The notes: generated by a model not told the origin, from the letters alone. A stretch of DNA of 64,000 nt from Archangium violaceum (GCF_016887565.1 NZ_CP069396.1:11514001-11578000); one strand, 5' to 3'. Positions 47,436 through 56,538 are shown, counted from the stretch's first letter. Program-made: numbers and translations.

Positions 47436-49490
47436 TCACTTGTCCTTGCCACGCCCCTTGGGCTTCTTGTCGGTGCCGGGCGTGCCCAGGTCCGCGGTGA
47501 AGGCCAGCGCCTGGATCTTCCGGTCCACCTCCTCCTGTGCCTCGCGCTTCTCGCGCTCCACGCTCTCCAGCTCGCGGGCAATGGCCTCCAGCCGGTCCTC
47601 CTGCTCGCTCAGCTTCGTCACGAAGCGCTCGGAGAGCTCCCGCTGCGAGGCCCCGCTCTTCAGCGAGTCGATGTTCGCCCGGATGCGCTCCTGGTCCTTG
47701 AAGAGCTTCGTCCGCTCGTCGTTCAGCTTCCGCTCCTGCCTGTCCAGTGCCACCATGCGGTCGCGGATGGCGACGACCTCGCGCACGCCCTGGGCCACCC
47801 GCTCGTCGATGTAGCCCGACTCGAGGAAGAAGCGCACCTCCTCCAGCCCCGTGTTCGAGAAGTACCAGGTGCGCTGTCCCGTCGTGCGCTCGGTGATGGT
47901 GAGCTCCTCGCTGGCCGAGGCCCCCAGCTCCAGCTTGAAGCGCCAGAAGTTGTCCGTCGTCTCGGCGGGCTCCGGCGAGTCCTTCAGCTCCCAGCCCGTG
48001 CGCGGGTGCTCCAGGTACAGCGTCTGCGCCCGCTTCGCCTTGTTGCGCACCGTGTAGAGCGTGCGCCGCAGGTGGTAGAACTCCACCAGCAGCACCCCGT
48101 GGCTCACCACCGCGCGGAACACCGGCCCCTCCTCCGTCCGGTCCTCCTGCGACACCACGCACCCCAGCTCCACCGCGTACGGCACGAAGCGCTTGTCGTC
48201 CGGCTTCATCGTGTCGAGCATCGCCTCGCCCACGTAGGTGTCCCCCTCCGTCACCGTCACCGGCCCGCCCTCCAGCGTCAGCCCCGTGGTGTTCTTCAGC
48301 TCGATGCACGCCATGGGGTTCTTCTCGCGCGTGGCGCGGTTGTAGAGCAGCACCCGCCTGCCCTCGAAGGGCCGGTGCAGGATGGGCACCAGCGCGCTCT
48401 GGTTGCGGTGCACCGTCACCGGATGGTCCACCCGGTACTCGAAGAGGTCCCCCACCTCCTTCGTCAGCGTCTTCACCGCCGCGCTGCGCTCCATGGCCTC
48501 GCGCCGGGCTGGCCCTCCCCGTCCTCCCACCGCCCCGAAGGTCTTCATCATGGGCGCGGCGGCCATCCCGGGCGCGGGCGCCGGGGGCATGGGCGGTTCC
48601 ATCGCCATGTCCGCCGACACCTCGGCCAACACCTCCTCCTCCATCCCCCCGTACCCCTCCTCGGGGATGACGGGCGCCGCGGCCGCCTCGGTGCGCACCT
48701 CCACCACCGGCCGCCGCATGTAGCGCGGGTTGTACAGGTCGTGCACGAAGGACACCGGCAGCCCCGCGATGAGCGCCAGGTCCACGTCCACCCAGTCCTC
48801 GTCCCCCGTGTTGTCCACCACCGCCCAGCCCTGCAGCAGCGGCGGGCGCTCGGCCTCCAGGAGGATGCGGTAGCTCGTCTTCCACACCGGCGCTTCCAGC
48901 ACGTACGAGACGAACAGCTCCCGATCCCCCTCCCCCGCGGTGAGCACCGACAGCCGCTTGGTGTCCTTCTTGTACGAGGACAGCACCGTGGCCAGGTAGA
49001 ACTCGAGGTCCTTGCGCACCGTGTCGTCCAGGAACGTCAGCTCCGCCACGTCCAGCAGGTCGAAGCTGCGCAGCGACGCGCCCACCAGCAGCGTCAGGAA
49101 GGGCCGGTGCACCGCCGCCTTGCCCTCGACCACCGGCAGGGACTCCAGCCCCACGATGACCCCCTCCACCTGCTGCTCCTTACCCACCCGCACGCGCACC
49201 CGCGCGCCCTTGATCTGCCCCAGCAGCGCGGTGAGGCTGCCCGACTCCGGTATCCGGATGGTGGCCTCCTGCAGCAGCTGCTCCAGCGGCTTGGTGGAGT
49301 CGTAGCTCACCGCCGACACCGAGCCGCCCGACAGGTCCAGCACCGTCATCGACTTCAGGACGTCGTTCATGTCCCGCGCCTTGAAGTCGAAGTGGAGCGT
49401 GTCGCTGCCGCTCACCCTCCCCCGGCGCTCGAAATAGCCGACTCCATGCTTGTAGAGGACGACGCGGCGGATGGGCAGGGAGGGAGGCAT
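47436..49490 (-). CDS. DUF4139 domain protein
   Basis: 684 residues without signal peptide. Starts with a beta strand repeat (IRRVVLYKHGVGYFERRG) common to this group, followed by the central domain with WKTSYRILL and DNTGDEDWVDVDLAL, the DUF4139 signature. Residues about 260-310 are low-complexity with many Met/Pro/Glu. The C-terminal 120 residues are a coiled coil (RKLNDERTKLFKDQERIRAN). The function is unknown; eukaryotic and bacterial relatives have been linked to mucoidy but not to any enzyme. Confidence 0.82.
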   Translation of the reverse strand: MPPSLPIRRVVLYKHGVGYFERRGRVSGSDTLHFDFKARDMNDVLKSMTVLDLSGGSVSAVSYDSTKPLEQLLQEATIRIPESGSLTALLGQIKGARVRVRVGKEQQVEGVIVGLESLPVVEGKAAVHRPFLTLLVGASLRSFDLLDVAELTFLDDTVRKDLEFYLATVLSSYKKDTKRLSVLTAGEGDRELFVSYVLEAPVWKTSYRILLEAERPPLLQGWAVVDNTGDEDWVDVDLALIAGLPVSFVHDLYNPRYMRRPVVEVRTEAAAAPVIPEEGYGGMEEEVLAEVSADMAMEPPMPPAPAPGMAAAPMMKTFGAVGGRGGPARREAMERSAAVKTLTKEVGDLFEYRVDHPVTVHRNQSALVPILHRPFEGRRVLLYNRATREKNPMACIELKNTTGLTLEGGPVTVTEGDTYVGEAMLDTMKPDDKRFVPYAVELGCVVSQEDRTEEGPVFRAVVSHGVLLVEFYHLRRTLYTVRNKAKRAQTLYLEHPRTGWELKDSPEPAETTDNFWRFKLELGASASEELTITERTTGQRTWYFSNTGLEEVRFFLESGYIDERVAQGVREVVAIRDRMVALDRQERKLNDERTKLFKDQERIRANIDSLKSGASQRELSERFVTKLSEQEDRLEAIARELESVEREKREAQEEVDRKIQALAFTADLGTPGTDKKPKGRGKDK

Positions 49491-49549
49491 GTGCGCGCGG
49501 CTCCAGCGAATGGTGGGACTGAATACACTCCCGGTGTATCAAGTCTCAC

Positions 49550-50728
49550 ATGCAAATGCGCCACTCCCCACGTCCCCTGGCCGCGCTGCTGAGCGCGGCG
49601 GCACTGTCCTTCCTCCCGGGCTGCGAGAGCACGAAGTCGAGCGGCCCTTCTCCCACCGACACCCAGCAGCCCGCCCCCATGAGCACGGACACCGCGTCCT
49701 GGCGGAACGCCCGCGTGGGCGACCGGGTCACCTACACCTTCTCCGCCAACCAGGGCGCCGGGCAACACGGAGGCGCGCGCGCCCTCTCCGGCCAGGCGAC
49801 GCTGGAGGTGGTGGCCGTGCAGCAGCCCTGGGTCTGGGTGCGCCTGGCCTTCGAGGATGCGGCGGGCAAGCCGCTGGCCCAGGCGAAGCTCGCCCAGGAG
49901 CTCATCATCCCCGTGCGCGCGGACACGACGCGCCCGCTCGACGTGCCCCACCGGGGCGAGGCCACCGCCGAGAAGCCCTCCACCGCCGGCCTGACCTGGG
50001 AGGCCGTGCGCTACGTCGAGGACTCGCGCCCCGTGGACGGTCCCCTGCAGACGCGCGTGTACGCCAACGAGCCGGGCCCGCTGTACCTCACCCATGGCCT
50101 GCTCGAGGCGAGCACCGAGCTCGCCGGCTTCCGCACCCCGGGCGGCTTCCAGCTGAAGCTGCGCGAGTTCCGTGAGGGCGAGGCCGGCGCCAAGGCCACT
50201 CCTCCCTCGCTGGAGCGGCCCCTGGGCCCCGGCGCGTACTACGACCGGCGCGTGGAGGTGGGCCCGTCGCCCAGCGTGCAGCGCGTGTGCTTCGGCGCCG
50301 AGCGCGGCTTCATCCTGCGCACCGAGGGCCCCGTCGACACCAGCACCGCGCCCTGCTCCGACTTCTCCCAGGCCGATCCGCAGCCGCTCGAGGAGGCGCT
50401 GCTGGGCCTGCCCTGGGATGCGCTGACCTCCGAGTGGCCTCCGGCGTCCGCCGCGGCCGCCGCCCCTGGGAAGTTCACCGTGGAGGGCCGTGACGTGCCC
50501 GCCCTCACCGCGCAGAACACCGAGAACGTGGAGGGTGTCCAGCGCGTCTTCTCGGAGACCTACGCGGCCGATCCCTGGGCCCCCGCGCTCGCGGGCCTGC
50601 CCCATGAGGCGCGCTTCCAGCCGCTCTCCAGCGGCACCGAGCGCGTGGCCGCCGGAGGCAAGCGCGAGCCCGAGGGCGGCACGCGGCTCGTCCGCTGGGG
50701 CACCTGGGCGGAGGGAAGCCAGAAGTAA
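49550..50728 (+). CDS. Lipoprotein of unknown function (DUF6068-like)
   Basis: 392 residues; lipobox FLPGC near residue 25, then a Ser/Pro/Thr linker. The mature protein is beta-rich (VGDRVTYTFSANQ, VWVRLAFEDAAG). A myxobacterial family label, DUF6068, seems likely but was recalled rather than searched. Two ATGs six bases apart (49550, 49556) could serve; no ribosome site is clear. Divergent from the DUF4139 gene, 59 bases between starts. Confidence 0.62.
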   Translation: MQMRHSPRPLAALLSAAALSFLPGCESTKSSGPSPTDTQQPAPMSTDTASWRNARVGDRVTYTFSANQGAGQHGGARALSGQATLEVVAVQQPWVWVRLAFEDAAGKPLAQAKLAQELIIPVRADTTRPLDVPHRGEATAEKPSTAGLTWEAVRYVEDSRPVDGPLQTRVYANEPGPLYLTHGLLEASTELAGFRTPGGFQLKLREFREGEAGAKATPPSLERPLGPGAYYDRRVEVGPSPSVQRVCFGAERGFILRTEGPVDTSTAPCSDFSQADPQPLEEALLGLPWDALTSEWPPASAAAAAPGKFTVEGRDVPALTAQNTENVEGVQRVFSETYAADPWAPALAGLPHEARFQPLSSGTERVAAGGKREPEGGTRLVRWGTWAEGSQK

Positions 50729-50789
50729 CCCTCGCACCCGGCGTGGGCGGGATGAGCCGGAGCCGGCCATCCCGCCCGCGACCTGCTGA

Positions 50790-52103
50790 CTACGTGCAGT
50801 TGGTGTTGTAGCCGGGGCCGCCGAAGAAGAAGTACCGGCCCCACCCGTTGGCGGTCGAATCCAGGAACAGGGAGATGTCGTAGCAGCCGGCCCAGTCACG
50901 CGTGCCGGTGACCGCCCCCGTCTGGTAGACGCTGTTGGTGTCGATGTACTGGATGCGCCGCTGGTAGGCCGCCTGCTGCCAGCCCGCCGAGGGGTAGGCG
51001 CCGCTGCCCATGTCCGTGGCGGTGTGGCGGCCGCCGTTGCGCTTGTCGATGATCTCCCCGCCGAAGTCCACGTTGGCGGCCGCGTCGCTGATGCCGTTGG
51101 CGTCGAAGAGCGAGCGCGGGTAGTAGCCCACCCAGGTCGTGCCCACGCGCAGCCACCAGTTCCCGGTGGGGCCGTCCTTGTACCACTCGAGCTTCTGCTC
51201 GTACTGGGTGCCGCCCGTGGTGCTGTACGAGCCGAACTTGCCGCCGATGACGACGGAGGTGTCGGTCTGCACGAAGGCCGAGCAGCTCAGGTTGTAGCAG
51301 CCCGTCGTGTAGCCATCCGGCGTGTAGTAGATGAACAGGCGGGAGTTGTTGTCACCGTAGAGCTGGTTGTAGAGCTGGATTCCCGTCTCCACCGTCTCCA
51401 GGTTGGTGCCCGAGCCGCGCGTCACCCAGATCTGCGACAGGCTGAACTCGCTGGTCAGCTCGACGTAGGGGTTCCACAGGTTGAGGGTGCTCGTGGCGCC
51501 GCGGTTGGCCACGATCTGGTAGGCGTGCGCGTACTGGTGCAGGGCGGTGGGACCCGCGGCGGGCGGCTCGATGGCCGAGGGAGGCCGGGGATCGGCGCCA
51601 CCGGGAACCTTGCGGAAGACGTCCTCCAGGCGCTCGAACCGCTTCATGTCATCCAGGGTGAAGCGCAGCACGGGGATGGAGCCCTCGGGGCAGTGCTGCA
51701 CCGCGCCGAACGCGTCGACGCCGTCCGTGAGACCCTGGTGGGGATTGAGACCCCGGGCACCGAAGGTGTCCACGGGCTCCCCCACGGGAGCGGTGCGAGG
51801 CGCCTTCTCGATGGCCTGCTTCTCCATCCCCTGGCGGCGCAGGCCCGGCTGGGCCTCCAGGCGCACGCAATCGATGTCATCTCCCACCGCGCTGCGGAAG
51901 CGGTGCACCACGTCCTGGGGCGAGTAACGCCCATCGAGGTAGCGCTGCATCCGCCCCAGCTCCGCGGCGTCCGGACCCTTGCGAGCCAGCGCTCCCTCCT
52001 GGGTGCGCGTCTGCTCGGCCGGAGCCTCCCCCGCCGTGTCGGGCATACCGCACCCGGCCAGGGCCATCAGGGACAACACACCCATTCCAAACTTTCCAGT
52101 CAT
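50790..52103 (-). CDS. Neprosin-family (glutamic) endopeptidase lipoprotein
   Basis: 437 residues, lipobox LMALAGC (Cys18). The C-terminal half is a neprosin domain, known best from the prolyl endopeptidase of pitcher-plant fluid: FSLSQIWV, VETGIQLY (Glu239), RLFIYYTPDGYTTGCYN, NWWL, VGYYPRSLF, FGGE (Glu350) and MGSGAYPSAGW. The two Glu correspond to the catalytic pair of this glutamic peptidase family. The N-terminal half likely includes an inhibitory propeptide. Start at ATG 52103 is backed by AGGAGG six bases upstream. It is read with the Cys-rich lipoprotein gene 26 bases ahead. Confidence 0.85.
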   Translation of the reverse strand: MTGKFGMGVLSLMALAGCGMPDTAGEAPAEQTRTQEGALARKGPDAAELGRMQRYLDGRYSPQDVVHRFRSAVGDDIDCVRLEAQPGLRRQGMEKQAIEKAPRTAPVGEPVDTFGARGLNPHQGLTDGVDAFGAVQHCPEGSIPVLRFTLDDMKRFERLEDVFRKVPGGADPRPPSAIEPPAAGPTALHQYAHAYQIVANRGATSTLNLWNPYVELTSEFSLSQIWVTRGSGTNLETVETGIQLYNQLYGDNNSRLFIYYTPDGYTTGCYNLSCSAFVQTDTSVVIGGKFGSYSTTGGTQYEQKLEWYKDGPTGNWWLRVGTTWVGYYPRSLFDANGISDAAANVDFGGEIIDKRNGGRHTATDMGSGAYPSAGWQQAAYQRRIQYIDTNSVYQTGAVTGTRDWAGCYDISLFLDSTANGWGRYFFFGGPGYNTNCT

Positions 52104-52129
52104 TGTCTTCCTCCTGTTTCCCAAAAAGC

Positions 52130-52507
52130 TCACTTGCAATCGGTAGGGCAGTTGCAAGGGTTTTCACCCTCGCGGCACTCGCCGTCGCCACATCGCGCGC
52201 AGACGAAACGCCCGCCCTTCGAGACGAGACACTGGCCCGGCCGCGCGGCGGATTCATAGGCATCCAACCGCGTCAGTCCGGAGCAGCATGACGGCGAGGA
52301 CTCGCCGCGCCCGGTGGCCCGCTGTTCCTCATAGGCAGAGGAGCCCTGCCCTTCTCCCAGGCAGCTCCCCGTCTGGGCTCCGGAGTCGGTTCGCACGGCC
52401 TGCTCGGCGGCGCGCTCCTCGTCCCGAATCACCCCGGCCGAGCCCGCCGATGGCTGGCAACCCGCCAGCAACATGACAATGAGCCCGATACCGCACCATG
52501 CCTTCAT
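52130..52507 (-). CDS. Small Cys-rich lipoprotein
   Basis: 125 residues, lipobox MLLAGC (Cys17). The C-terminal 30 residues hold the motif CGDGECREGENPCNCPTDC, a knot-like, probably calcium-binding or disulfide-rich element known from secreted proteins of delta-proteobacteria. Function unknown. It precedes the neprosin gene in the same transcription unit, so the two could work together outside the cell. Confidence 0.72.
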   Translation of the reverse strand: MKAWCGIGLIVMLLAGCQPSAGSAGVIRDEERAAEQAVRTDSGAQTGSCLGEGQGSSAYEEQRATGRGESSPSCCSGLTRLDAYESAARPGQCLVSKGGRFVCARCGDGECREGENPCNCPTDCK

Positions 52508-52715
52508 CTGATCTCCCCCCTCTGGCCGTCCACACCGGCCTCCGCTGATTTCCCTCTCATACCACAGTTCATCCAGAATTGAAGTAGGAATCCGAAAATC
52601 CTGAATTCCCTACGCGGCACGTGGGTGAGGCCCGTGAAAACAACCAGGAGAGTCATTGACGTACAGTGTTGAGAGCATCACACTGCCCGAGTAGCCAGAC
52701 ACTCAGGGGGGACGT
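52508..52715. other. Divergent intergenic region before the unusual gene cluster
   Basis: 208 bases, more AT-rich around 52550-52620 than anything nearby. It must hold promoters for both the lipoprotein operon and the cluster. TTGACG at 52656 may be a -35 box; no good -10 was seen. Confidence 0.45.
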
Positions 52716-53885
52716 TTGGATTTCGCCGCGCAACAGGCATTGATGGAGCCACTGGGCAAACCGCCGCCCTTCTCGAGGAACGAAGGGGAGGCACGGCTGG
52801 TGGTGCGCTCCATCGGCACCGCGGGAGCCGGGATGGTGCGGACGCTGAAGCACATCCTGCCCTACCCGGAGTCACAGGTCGCGGCCCTCCTCTACCAGGC
52901 GCCCTCGGAGCTCGTCGTGGGCCTGCCGCGCCCGGTGGCGGAAGCCATGAGCCGGATGCTGCGCGACACCGGTCTGGAATCCGACGTCCTCGACGCCCGC
53001 GAGTCCTTCGACCCGGGCCTGGGCGACCACGAGGTGGCGCTCGTCGTCCACCAGGTCGAGCACATGGGCTCCATCATCCAGGAGCTCGTCTCCGTGCTCG
53101 GGCTGGACGTGACCACGGCCCGGAAGATGGCGTGTGCCTCGCCCGCCATCCTGCTCGGGCGCATCTCGTCCGCCACGGTCGAGGCCCTGCGCAAGCGCTT
53201 CGCGCCGTGGGGCGCCGAGCTGGACGCCTCGAAGCCGCGCGAGGCGCTGTTCGATCTGTTCATCGTCGAGGGCGCGGCGGCCACCCGGGCGGCGGTGCAG
53301 CGCGCCCTGCGGGACGCGGGCGTGCCGCTGACCGAGGACAAGGAGCACTCCAGCAAGGCCCTGGTCGCGATGGGGTTGGATGCGCCCAGGGCTCACGCCA
53401 TCTGGGAGCGGCTGCAGCGGACCGGCACCTCGCTGCGGTTGATCAACCGTGACTTCCAGCGCTTCGAGGTGGTGCTCGAGCAGGCACGGCCCTCCTCGGC
53501 CCTGACCGACTTCCTCCACCGCGGCGCGGGCATTCCACCGGCGGTCGTGCCGAAGCTGCTCGAGCGGCGGCCCATCGTCACCCACCACAACATTCCCCAC
53601 GCGGCGCTCGGGCCCTGCCTGGAGGAGTTCGCCCGGCTCGACTGCCAGGTGACGGCGCGGCTGTTGAGCTTCCAGACCTTCTCCCTCGAGCTCACCGAGG
53701 TCCGCGACATGGCGGCCACCCTGCTCACGCTGCGCGTGGTGGCGGACCTGGATGATGCACGGGCCCGGTCGTTGCTACAGGCCCTGCCGGCCCGGATCGA
53801 GGGCCCCTTCACACCCCTGCACGCGCGCTGGTTGCAGTACGAGCTGAAGAGGATTGGGACCACCGCCCGGCTGGTGCTGCGATGA
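52716..53885 (+). CDS. Protein of five tandem L7/L12-C-terminal-like modules
   Basis: 389 residues. After about 25 residues the chain divides into five units of about 70 residues with the beta-alpha-alpha-beta-alpha-beta rhythm of the ribosomal L7/L12 C-terminal domain. Unit one (LVVRSIGTAGAGMVRTLKHIL, then APSELVVGLPRPVAEAM, then DTGLESDVL) is clearest. Units two (LGLDVTTARKMACASPAIL), three, four and five are more diverged; all end in a Gly or Cys followed by a strand. L7/L12 domains recruit GTPases and other partners, so this may be a multivalent scaffold; that is inferred. TTG start with AGGGGG ahead. Its stop overlaps the TPR gene by four bases. Confidence 0.68.
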   Translation: MDFAAQQALMEPLGKPPPFSRNEGEARLVVRSIGTAGAGMVRTLKHILPYPESQVAALLYQAPSELVVGLPRPVAEAMSRMLRDTGLESDVLDARESFDPGLGDHEVALVVHQVEHMGSIIQELVSVLGLDVTTARKMACASPAILLGRISSATVEALRKRFAPWGAELDASKPREALFDLFIVEGAAATRAAVQRALRDAGVPLTEDKEHSSKALVAMGLDAPRAHAIWERLQRTGTSLRLINRDFQRFEVVLEQARPSSALTDFLHRGAGIPPAVVPKLLERRPIVTHHNIPHAALGPCLEEFARLDCQVTARLLSFQTFSLELTEVRDMAATLLTLRVVADLDDARARSLLQALPARIEGPFTPLHARWLQYELKRIGTTARLVLR

Positions 53886-54454
53886 ACGCCCCGCGCCCCA
53901 CGCCTCCGGCCCACCTCGGCATCGCCGAGCAGGGAAAGCTCCATGCGCTGCGTGGGGAGTACGAGGTGGCGCTGCTGCACTACCGCGAGGCCATGCGCCA
54001 GGCCGTGCGGCGGAACGACCCGGAGGTCTTCTTCCGGCACTACCTGGAGTGCGCCATCGAGGCGTTGGAGCAGAGCGGCTCCTGGCCCGAGGTCCTCGAC
54101 TACTGCGACCGGGCCCTGGCCCATTACCGCGACCATCCTCCGCCCGACGACATGGCGCGAAGGGACCTGGCGAGCATCCACCAGCGACGCGGCGTGGTCC
54201 TGCTCAAGTCCGGGAAGCGTGACGCCGCCCGGGAAGCCCTGCGTGCCGCCCTGGCGGCCCTGCCCACGGGCCAGACGCTTCCGCTGACCAGTCAGCTCCT
54301 CCGCTGGCTGGACAGCGGTTACCACCTCGACCCCGACCGCATCACCGCCGAGCAGAGGCGTTGGAGCTACTTCTCGGTGCGGACCGGCCAGGTCGATGCC
54401 CGCATCGCCACGCCACTGCCACCGGGACATCCCGGTCTCTCCCCTCGCACCTGA
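53882..54454 (+). CDS. TPR protein of the unusual cluster
   Basis: 190 residues, with three to four tetratricopeptide-like helix pairs: GKLHALRGEYEVALLHYREAM, then FRHYLECAIEALEQSG, then HQRRGVVLLKSGKRDAAREAL. TPRs bind partner proteins. The C-terminal 50 residues are not repeats (WSYFSVRTGQVDARIA). No signal peptide. The overlap with the module protein upstream suggests equal, coupled synthesis. Confidence 0.78.
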   Translation: MNAPRPTPPAHLGIAEQGKLHALRGEYEVALLHYREAMRQAVRRNDPEVFFRHYLECAIEALEQSGSWPEVLDYCDRALAHYRDHPPPDDMARRDLASIHQRRGVVLLKSGKRDAAREALRAALAALPTGQTLPLTSQLLRWLDSGYHLDPDRITAEQRRWSYFSVRTGQVDARIATPLPPGHPGLSPRT

Positions 54455-54478
54455 CGAAGTCCAGGAAAGGACTCCCAC

Positions 54479-55399
54479 ATGTTGGAAGACAGGCTCCAGA
54501 ACATGTCCCCGGGCGAGGTGCTGCAAGACGCCCCCATCAGCCAGCTCATCGAGAAGCTCAGCCTCGCCATCGCGGACGCGCAGCTGCGGCTCGACAGCAA
54601 CAGCATCAGCATCACGTGGATGCTCGGGAACACGACGGTCGACATCCGGGATGCCAGCGGCAAGGCCCAGAGCCGGAGTCTGCTCGAGCTGGGCTTCACC
54701 CCGTCCTTCTATCACTTCGAGCGAGTGGTCCTCGAAGTGAAGATGCAGATCGCCATGAAGGTGGAGGAGAGCACCGGGGCGCGTCTGGACTTCAATCTGG
54801 GCACGAACACCGCCAGGAATCAGGGCGGCACGGGTAACACCGGTGGCACGGCGCCTGGCGGCAATCAGGCCTCTCAGCCTGGAGGCAATCAAGCTCCTCC
54901 ATCCGGAGGTAATCAGACCTCCACTCCTGGCGGCGGGCAGGCCTCCCCTCCTGGCGGTGCTCCAGGCTCTCAGCCCGCTGGCAAGCCCACGGCTCCGACC
55001 GCACCCGGAACACCAGCCTCGTCAACGACTGGTGGCTCTGGTGCTCCCGCCTCCGGTGCCCCTGCTTCTGGCGCTCCTGCCTCCGGTGCTCCTGCCTCCG
55101 GTAACCCGCAGCCCTCCAGCAGTTCCCCCGCCCCGAACACGAGCCAGGGCCAGCCGCAGAGGGAAGCCGTTCCGTTCGGCATCTCCGTCAGCCTCGAATA
55201 CAGCCGCAAGTACAACTACGACGTGAGCGGCTCCTCCTCGGTCACGGCGACCCTGGTATCGGTGCCCGCGCCGACGGCCTTCCTCGAGGCCGTCAAGATC
55301 GCCACGGGCACGGGCGGCTCGTCCGGCGCTCCCCCGCCCCCGGGTGGAGGTACCCCCAACGACCCGTCCGGCCCCTCCGGCGGCCCTTCCGGTCCCTGA
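54479..55399 (+). CDS. LELGFTP-family paralog 1 with low-complexity insert
   Basis: 306 residues. The family core is split: the N-terminal half has ISQLIEKLSLAIADAQLRLD and LLELGFTPSFYHFERVVLEVKM; the C-terminal strand is YSRKYNYDVSGSSSVTATLVSVPAP. Between them lie about 110 residues of Gly/Pro/Ser/Ala repeats (PGGNQAS units and SGAPA units). The extreme end is again Gly/Pro-rich. No signal peptide or membrane helix. I do not recognise the family; six members of varying similarity occur in this cluster. A ribosome site (AGGA) precedes the ATG. Confidence 0.72.
   Translation: MLEDRLQNMSPGEVLQDAPISQLIEKLSLAIADAQLRLDSNSISITWMLGNTTVDIRDASGKAQSRSLLELGFTPSFYHFERVVLEVKMQIAMKVEESTGARLDFNLGTNTARNQGGTGNTGGTAPGGNQASQPGGNQAPPSGGNQTSTPGGGQASPPGGAPGSQPAGKPTAPTAPGTPASSTTGGSGAPASGAPASGAPASGAPASGNPQPSSSSPAPNTSQGQPQREAVPFGISVSLEYSRKYNYDVSGSSSVTATLVSVPAPTAFLEAVKIATGTGGSSGAPPPPGGGTPNDPSGPSGGPSGP
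55037..55096 (+). repeat. 15-bp tandem repeat (SGAPA units)
   Basis: Four units of 15 bases (e.g. TCCGGTGCTCCTGCC) inside paralog 1, following looser 24-base PGGNQ repeats at about 54853-54960. Probably prone to slippage. Confidence 0.8.
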
Positions 55400-55426
55400 A
55401 ACCGCCAGCCCTGACCGGAGCTCCCA

Positions 55427-55888
55427 ATGGCCGACATCAACACCCTCATGCAGCAATCACCGCTGCCCGAGATGCTCGAGCGGCTGGGCGTGGCCATCGC
55501 CAATGCCCAGTACGCCATCGACAAGAAGTCCCTCCAGATCGCCCAGCTCATGGCGGACACCGAGAACGGTCTCCAGCTCGGCCCGGACGGAGAGAAGCGG
55601 AGCCTGCTCGAGCTCGGCTTCACCCCGACCTTCTATCACCTCTCCGAGGCCACCATCGATGCCCGGGTCGCCTTCAGCATCGGCCAGTCCTCGGAGTTCT
55701 CCGTGGGCGCCAGCGTGGGCGTGAACATCTACTTCTTCGCCGCCTCGGTGAACGCCAGCTACACGGCGAAGTACTCCTTCGACGCCAGCGCCTCGAGCGC
55801 CATCCGGGCCCGCTTCGTCTCCGTCCCACCGCCCACGGTGCTGGCCGATCTCCTGCGCTCCACGTTCACCCGAAAGACGGGCGGATAG
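55427..55888 (+). CDS. LELGFTP-family paralog 2
   Basis: 153 residues, the shortest paralog and almost only core: LPEMLERLGVAIANAQYAIDKKSL, LLELGFTPTFYHLSEATID, then a hydrophobic beta stretch (GVNIYFFAASVNASY), and YTAKYSFDASASSAIRARFVSVPPPTVL. It probably defines the minimal fold: a long helix, two or three strands and a C-terminal strand with the Pro run. No known function. Confidence 0.74.
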   Translation: MADINTLMQQSPLPEMLERLGVAIANAQYAIDKKSLQIAQLMADTENGLQLGPDGEKRSLLELGFTPTFYHLSEATIDARVAFSIGQSSEFSVGASVGVNIYFFAASVNASYTAKYSFDASASSAIRARFVSVPPPTVLADLLRSTFTRKTGG

Positions 55889-55939
55889 CCCCCATCCCCG
55901 CAGTCCCTCTCAACGCAGCATCCCAAGGAGGATTCCGAC

Positions 55940-56518
55940 ATGGCCATTGGCCACGAACTGCTCAACGTGCCCATGGGCGACATGATTCGCCAGATGGCTT
56001 TCGCGATCGCGGATGCTCAGCTGGATCTGGATGAGTCCAGCGCCCGCGTCGCCGAGATGATGAGTGGCTACCGCGTCCTGCGAGACGCGGATGGCAACCT
56101 GGTGGACGCCACCGGCAAGGCCAGCGCCACGCCCGTGTACGTCGACACCCGCGTCACCTTCGGCCGCGATGCCGCCAACAAGCCCGAGAAGCTCAGCATG
56201 ATGGAGCTGGGCTTCACCCCGACCTTCTATCAGTTCATCGAGACGGTCATCGAGGTGAAGATCGCCATCCGCGTCACCCGCGAGCGGGCCTACGACACGA
56301 AGGAGCAGACCAAGAGCAACCAGTACCGGCTGCGCAGCTCCAACGGTCTGAAGGTCACCACCACCACCGTCGACGCCTCCTACTCGTCCAAGTACGGCTA
56401 CAGCGCCGAGGGCTCCAGCCTGCTGCGCACCAAGCTGGTCCCCGTGCCGCCTCCTCCCGTCCTGGAGGAGCGCATCCGGCGCATGTTCGAGCAGAACGAC
56501 AAGCCCCCCACCCCGTAG
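55940..56518 (+). CDS. LELGFTP-family paralog 3
   Basis: 192 residues. N-terminal helix MGDMIRQMAFAIADAQLDLDE, then an inserted hairpin, MELGFTPTFYQFIETVIEVKIAIRV, and KYGYSAEGSSLLRTKLVPVPPPPVLEERIRRMF. The last part is nearly identical, also in DNA, to paralog 4. GGAGG lies 11 bases before the ATG. Alternation of Val/Ile with charged residues in the IEVKIAIRV strand suggests an edge strand able to pair with a neighbour subunit; this is inference. Confidence 0.75.
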   Translation: MAIGHELLNVPMGDMIRQMAFAIADAQLDLDESSARVAEMMSGYRVLRDADGNLVDATGKASATPVYVDTRVTFGRDAANKPEKLSMMELGFTPTFYQFIETVIEVKIAIRVTRERAYDTKEQTKSNQYRLRSSNGLKVTTTTVDASYSSKYGYSAEGSSLLRTKLVPVPPPPVLEERIRRMFEQNDKPPTP

Positions 56519-56538
56519 GCGTCCACTAGGAGCCCTTC

